NCBI RefSeq assembly: GCF_003860125.1
Contig: NZ_RQYL01000025.1
Coordinates: forward strand, 1 to 64,000
Length of the DNA: 64,000 nucleotides
Source of the DNA: Fretibacterium sp. OH1220_COT-178
GTDB taxonomy: Bacteria > Synergistota > Synergistia > Synergistales > Aminobacteriaceae
Direction: 5' to 3'
The notes beneath the pieces are model-generated. The model was not told where the DNA came from. It saw only the letters and a program-made list of their open reading frames with translations, and searched no databases. Shown piece by piece: positions 60,640 to 64,000 of this stretch. The position numbers were made by a program, and so were the translations under genes. Position 1 is the first letter of the stretch. Each line of letters starts with the position of its first letter.

Positions 60640-61269
60640 ATGAACTTTGCCTTTATGTTCGATATCGCAGCGGGTTGTCTGCTGGCTTTTTTTGTCGTGC
60701 GCGGGGCCCTTCGAGGGCTTTCGGGCGAGCTTGTCGCGTTGATCGGGCTTGTCGCCAGCGTCTTTTGCGGCTGGACCTTCGCGCGTCCCGCGGCCGAGCT
60801 CGTCGTGGGGTACTTCCCCTCGTGGGACCCCACGATCGTCGCGCTGGTCTGCTCGGTGGCAATCTTCATCGCCGTATCGCTGGTCTTCTCGCTTCTGGGA
60901 CGTCTCCTGCGGCTCCTCATTCAAGCGGCGAACCTGTCGATGACCGATCACTTCCTCGGCGTGTTCTCCGGCGCCCTGCGCGCCTTTTTCGTGGTCCTGT
61001 TCCTTTATGGGGCCGCCACGATCTTCTCCCCCGTCCTCCCCACGGCGTGGCTGGACGAGAGCTACGCCATGAGGGGCGCCGCCGTCGTCTGGCCGCCCCT
61101 CGTCGGCTTCATGTCCGACCGCGGATGGATCGATCTCGACCGGCTCGCGCCCGCGGAGCTCGAGGTCTCCCTGAAACGCCGGGGCACCCTCTCGGCCGAC
61201 GCCGTCGCCGTCATGCCCCCGGCCAGTCCGGACAAGGTCGTCGAGGGAGGAACCGAGCCCAGGCCATGA
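60640..61269 (+). CDS. CvpA family membrane protein
   Basis: A 209-aa protein with four membrane helices in the first 150 residues. It carries the CvpA pattern: FDIAAGCLLAFFVVRGALRGLSGELVALIGL, then FARPAAELVVGYFP and LSMTDHFLGVFSGALRAFFV. A Pro-rich cytoplasmic tail follows. CvpA is required for colicin V production in E. coli; its general role is unclear. The mutS2 start overlaps its stop (ATGA), a common pairing of these two genes. Confidence 0.88.
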   Translation: MNFAFMFDIAAGCLLAFFVVRGALRGLSGELVALIGLVASVFCGWTFARPAAELVVGYFPSWDPTIVALVCSVAIFIAVSLVFSLLGRLLRLLIQAANLSMTDHFLGVFSGALRAFFVVLFLYGAATIFSPVLPTAWLDESYAMRGAAVVWPPLVGFMSDRGWIDLDRLAPAELEVSLKRRGTLSADAVAVMPPASPDKVVEGGTEPRP

Positions 61270-63620
61270 TCGTCGCACCGCCCGTACAGGAGCTCCTGGA
61301 GTTTAGAAAGGCCCTCCAACCCTTCAGGGACCGGCTTCGCGGCGCTTTGGGGCTGTGCGCTCTGGACGCCCTGGAGCCCTGCCGGACCTTCGAACAGCTG
61401 GAGAAGCGCGCGGCCCTCCTGAGGTCCTGGATCGATTTTGTCGACCGCAGGGGGGAGATCGCCTGGAATGCGGAGGCCGCGCCGGCGACCCCGCTCTTCG
61501 AGGGGGCCAAGCGCAGCGGCCTTCTCTCGGGCGAGGAGCTTCTGTCGGTTCGGACGCTGCTTGCCGCGGCTCGGCGCGTTCGGGAGGGGCTGGCCGAGGC
61601 CGTGGAGGACTTTCCCCTTCTGGGGGGCCTGCGGGACCGGCTGCGGGACTTTTCCCCCGAGCTCGAGGCCCTGTCCGTGATCGAGGACTCCGGCCGGCTG
61701 GCCGACGGCGCGTCGCCCAGGCTTCAGGCCATCCGCGGGGAGCTGGAGGCCCTGAAGCGCTCGGGACGCCGTACGGCCGCGCGCCTGCTGGAGGACCCCC
61801 ACATCGTGAACATGCTGCAGGAACGCTCCCTGAACTGGCGGGACGGGCGCTTCCTGCTGTTGGTGCGCCAGGAGTACATCAATCGCTTTCCGGGCCTGAC
61901 CGTGGACCGCTCCGGGTCGGGGAACTCCGTCTACATGGAGCCCCGGATGCTCTCATCCGTCAACAACGGCCTGATGCTCAAGACGCGGGACGAACGCGAC
62001 GAGGAGCGCCTCATCCTTCTGGAGCTCACCCGCAGGGTCCTGTCGCGGGAACGGGCGATCGCCGACGCGGAGAGGGTCCTGGGCGAGCTGGACCTGTTCT
62101 CCGCGTCCGATGTCCTGATGCGCACCCGGGGCTGGGTGATGCCGGAGCTCACGCGAAAACGGGCGTTTCGGCTGGTCGGGGCCCGGCATCCGTTGCTCAA
62201 GGACGCCGCCGTCCCGGTGGACGTCCGCTGCGGAGAGTCCTTCGGGACGCTGGTCGTCACGGGCCCAAACACGGGGGGCAAGACGGTCGTGCTCAAGACC
62301 GCCGGGGTGTGCCTGACGATGGCCTGGTCGGGGCTTCCCCTGCCCGCGCGGGACGGCACGTCGGTGGGAAACTTCGACGCCCTCTACGCCGATATCGGCG
62401 ACGAGCAGAGCATCGAACAGAACCTCTCCACCTTCAGCGCGCACCTGAAGAACATTATCGGGGTCCTGGGGGAGGCGACGTCCTCCTCGGTCGTCCTGCT
62501 GGACGAGCTGGGCGCGGGGACCGACCCCCAGGAGGGGGCCGCGCTGGGCGTGGCGATCCTCGAGACGCTCCGCCGGAGGCGCAGCCTGGTGCTGGCGACG
62601 ACGCACCACAATCCCATCAAGCAGTACGCCCTGACGACCCCCGGCGTGGAGACGGCCAGCATGGAGTTCGACGCCGAACGCCTCTCCCCGACCTACCGGC
62701 TCCTCATGGGGGTACCGGGAAAGAGCAACGCGCTGATGATCGCACGCCGCTACGGGATGCCGGAGGCGGTTCTGGAGCTGGCTCAGGGGAGTTTGGACGC
62801 GCGAACGGCCTCGGCGGAGGACCTGATGGGCGAGCTCAACGAACGTCGATCGGCGCTGGAGCGGGCGGAGCGGGAGTTCGGGGAGACCGTACGGGAGACG
62901 GAGCGCCTGAAGCAGCTCTATCGGGACCGCGTGGCGGAGATCGATTTTCAGAGGGACAGGATTATGGAGGCGGCGGACCGTCGTGCCGCGAACCTGCTGA
63001 GCCGGGCGGAGGAGACGTCGCGCGGCATGATCCGGGATCTGGAGGAGACGATGAAGACGGCGGCCCATCGGGGTTTGAACGACAGGCGTCAGGAGATCCA
63101 CAGGCTCCGCAAGGGGATGGAGCGGCGTCAGGCCAAACGGGTGGAGCGGGAGATCGAGGCCCGGCCCAAGTCCTTTGTGGTCGAGCCCGGGGCCACGGTT
63201 CAGGTGGCCGGCAGCGGGGTCGTCGGGCTGGTCGAGTCCGTCAGAAACGGCAAGGCCCGGCTGACGGCGGGCCCCATGCGTCTCGAGGTCCCGGTCGACC
63301 GGCTCGTCGCCACGGATCGGAAGGCGAAGGTGGCGCTGCCGCCGGCGGACACCACGACCGCCATGCGGCGCGAGACCGTGCCCTCCTCCCTGATGCTGCG
63401 GGGCATGAACGTCGACGAGGCCCTGCCGCTGCTGTCGAACTATCTGGACCGGGCCTACCGAGGCAATCATGCGAGCGTCACGATCATCCATGGCCGCGGG
63501 GAGGGCGTGCTGCGCCGGGAGGTCCACGCGCTCTGCGCGCGGCTCAAGTACGTCAAGGACTATCGCCTGGGCGGTGCGGGCGAAGGCGGGTACGGCGTCA
63601 CCATCGTCAGTTTCGCCTGA
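61266..63620 (+). CDS. mutS2: MutS2 family ATPase with Smr domain
   Basis: A 784-aa MutS2. The ATPase core has VVTGPNTGGKTVVLKT (about 330-345), TFSAHLKNIIGVLG, SSVVLLDELGAGTDPQEGAALG and LATTHHNPIKQYA. A long coiled coil (about 520-640) leads to a KOW-like segment and the C-terminal Smr domain (about 705-784). The Smr HGRGEGVLRREV motif is present, but the LDLRG motif reads LMLRG, losing its Asp. MutS2 acts in recombination control and rescue of collided ribosomes rather than mismatch repair. Confidence 0.95.
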   Translation: MIVAPPVQELLEFRKALQPFRDRLRGALGLCALDALEPCRTFEQLEKRAALLRSWIDFVDRRGEIAWNAEAAPATPLFEGAKRSGLLSGEELLSVRTLLAAARRVREGLAEAVEDFPLLGGLRDRLRDFSPELEALSVIEDSGRLADGASPRLQAIRGELEALKRSGRRTAARLLEDPHIVNMLQERSLNWRDGRFLLLVRQEYINRFPGLTVDRSGSGNSVYMEPRMLSSVNNGLMLKTRDERDEERLILLELTRRVLSRERAIADAERVLGELDLFSASDVLMRTRGWVMPELTRKRAFRLVGARHPLLKDAAVPVDVRCGESFGTLVVTGPNTGGKTVVLKTAGVCLTMAWSGLPLPARDGTSVGNFDALYADIGDEQSIEQNLSTFSAHLKNIIGVLGEATSSSVVLLDELGAGTDPQEGAALGVAILETLRRRRSLVLATTHHNPIKQYALTTPGVETASMEFDAERLSPTYRLLMGVPGKSNALMIARRYGMPEAVLELAQGSLDARTASAEDLMGELNERRSALERAEREFGETVRETERLKQLYRDRVAEIDFQRDRIMEAADRRAANLLSRAEETSRGMIRDLEETMKTAAHRGLNDRRQEIHRLRKGMERRQAKRVEREIEARPKSFVVEPGATVQVAGSGVVGLVESVRNGKARLTAGPMRLEVPVDRLVATDRKAKVALPPADTTTAMRRETVPSSLMLRGMNVDEALPLLSNYLDRAYRGNHASVTIIHGRGEGVLRREVHALCARLKYVKDYRLGGAGEGGYGVTIVSFA

Positions 63621-63651
63621 GCCCGTCCGGTCAGGACGGAGGGGGAGCGAT

Positions 63652-64000
63652 TTGACCGAACCGACGACCGAAAAAAAACTGGAGGTGCTGAAGGGCCTGC
63701 TGCGGGGTCTGGGCCGTGCGGCCGTGGCCTTTTCCGGGGGGGTGGACAGCGCCCTGCTGGCCGCGGCCGCCCACGACGCGCTGGGCGACGGCTGCGTGGC
63801 CGTCACCGTCGACTCCCCTCTGCTTGCCGCGGATGAGCGGGAGGATGCCCTCAGCCTCGCTCGGACGCTGGGTTTGCGGCATTTTCTGATCGAGCTGGAC
63901 GAGCTCTCGGACCCGGCCTTCGTCGCGAACCCTCCGGACCGCTGTTACGTGTGCAAGCGGATGCGCCTCGCCCGCATGGCGGACTGGGCGCGGGAGCGCG
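63652..64000 (+). CDS. larE: LarE-type ATP-dependent sulfur transferase (partial)
   Basis: The gene runs off the right end of the window. The N-terminal part has the PP-loop VAFSGGVDSALLAAAAHDALGD, VTVDSPLLAADER and PPDRCYVCKRMRL, the region that in LarE carries a Cys used as sulfur donor for the nickel-pincer cofactor. The start is TTG 63652, with GGAGGGGG just upstream. Without the rest, a related tRNA-thiolation or NAD synthase-like enzyme cannot be fully excluded. Confidence 0.85.
   Translation, partial: MTEPTTEKKLEVLKGLLRGLGRAAVAFSGGVDSALLAAAAHDALGDGCVAVTVDSPLLAADEREDALSLARTLGLRHFLIELDELSDPAFVANPPDRCYVCKRMRLARMADWARER

Noticed and set aside
60480-63620. A CvpA-MutS2 fusion protein of 1,046 codons
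   Set aside because: The frame is merely open upstream of mutS2; CvpA is encoded in another frame and mutS2 has its own ATGA-coupled start at 61266.
1-64000. tRNA, rRNA genes and CRISPR arrays
   Set aside because: No cloverleaf, rRNA-conserved stretch or regularly spaced repeat set was found in the intergenic regions on reading; a tRNAscan/CRISPR search would settle it.

Overview
The window looks like a chromosomal origin region of a GC-rich, diderm, probably anaerobic bacterium. Gene content (type II secretion operon, dnaA-dnaN-recF-mnmG-DciA block, BrnQ, DUF2156, DUF3343, DUF1537 and sirtuin proteins, frequent TTG/GTG starts) is most consistent with Synergistota (Synergistaceae/Fretibacterium-like). 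That placement is inferred from gene content and codon style, not from a marker search.

Layout. 1-3640: two 19-bp direct repeats at the left edge that resemble an insertion-sequence terminus, an orphan 474-aa protein, a zinc-less sirtuin, a phospholipid-methyltransferase-like enzyme and the wreck of a glycosyltransferase gene. 3660-10564: a visibly AT-richer catabolic cassette (SorC regulator, BtpA/SgcQ protein, ribose-type ABC importer, FGGY kinase), probably acquired. 10634-23756 (minus strand): a complete-looking type II secretion operon headed by an O-antigen-ligase-like protein, in transcriptional order ligase-J-K-L-M-N-C-I-D-E-F-G-H. No prepilin peptidase is in the window. 24045-29121: an ABC-2 exporter (two permeases, HlyD adaptor, double ATPase). 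29150-35808 (minus strand): a membrane/spermidine-synthase fusion, TrkH, TrkA, an acyl-ACP thioesterase and a cysteine desulfurase; the last four are tightly coupled.

35809-42578 is the replication-origin block. An inverted pair of DnaA boxes lies upstream of dnaA. A second cluster of DnaA-box-like sites, followed by DnaA-trio-like triplets and an A-rich tract, lies between dnaA and dnaN, so the origin appears bipartite. Transcription runs away from it on both sides. 42607-49910 is accessory: a DUF1537 kinase, a membrane-anchored TerB-domain protein, a DUF3343 protein, BrnQ (apparently lacking its stop codon and running antisense through the DUF3343 gene), a DUF2156 protein and HU.

50233-57409 is a complete phosphate regulon (pstSCAB-phoU, then a PhoB/PhoR-type pair). 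The right end carries NAD(P)H-hydrate epimerase, a dCache chemoreceptor, CvpA, MutS2 and the start of larE. No rRNA, tRNA or CRISPR was seen.
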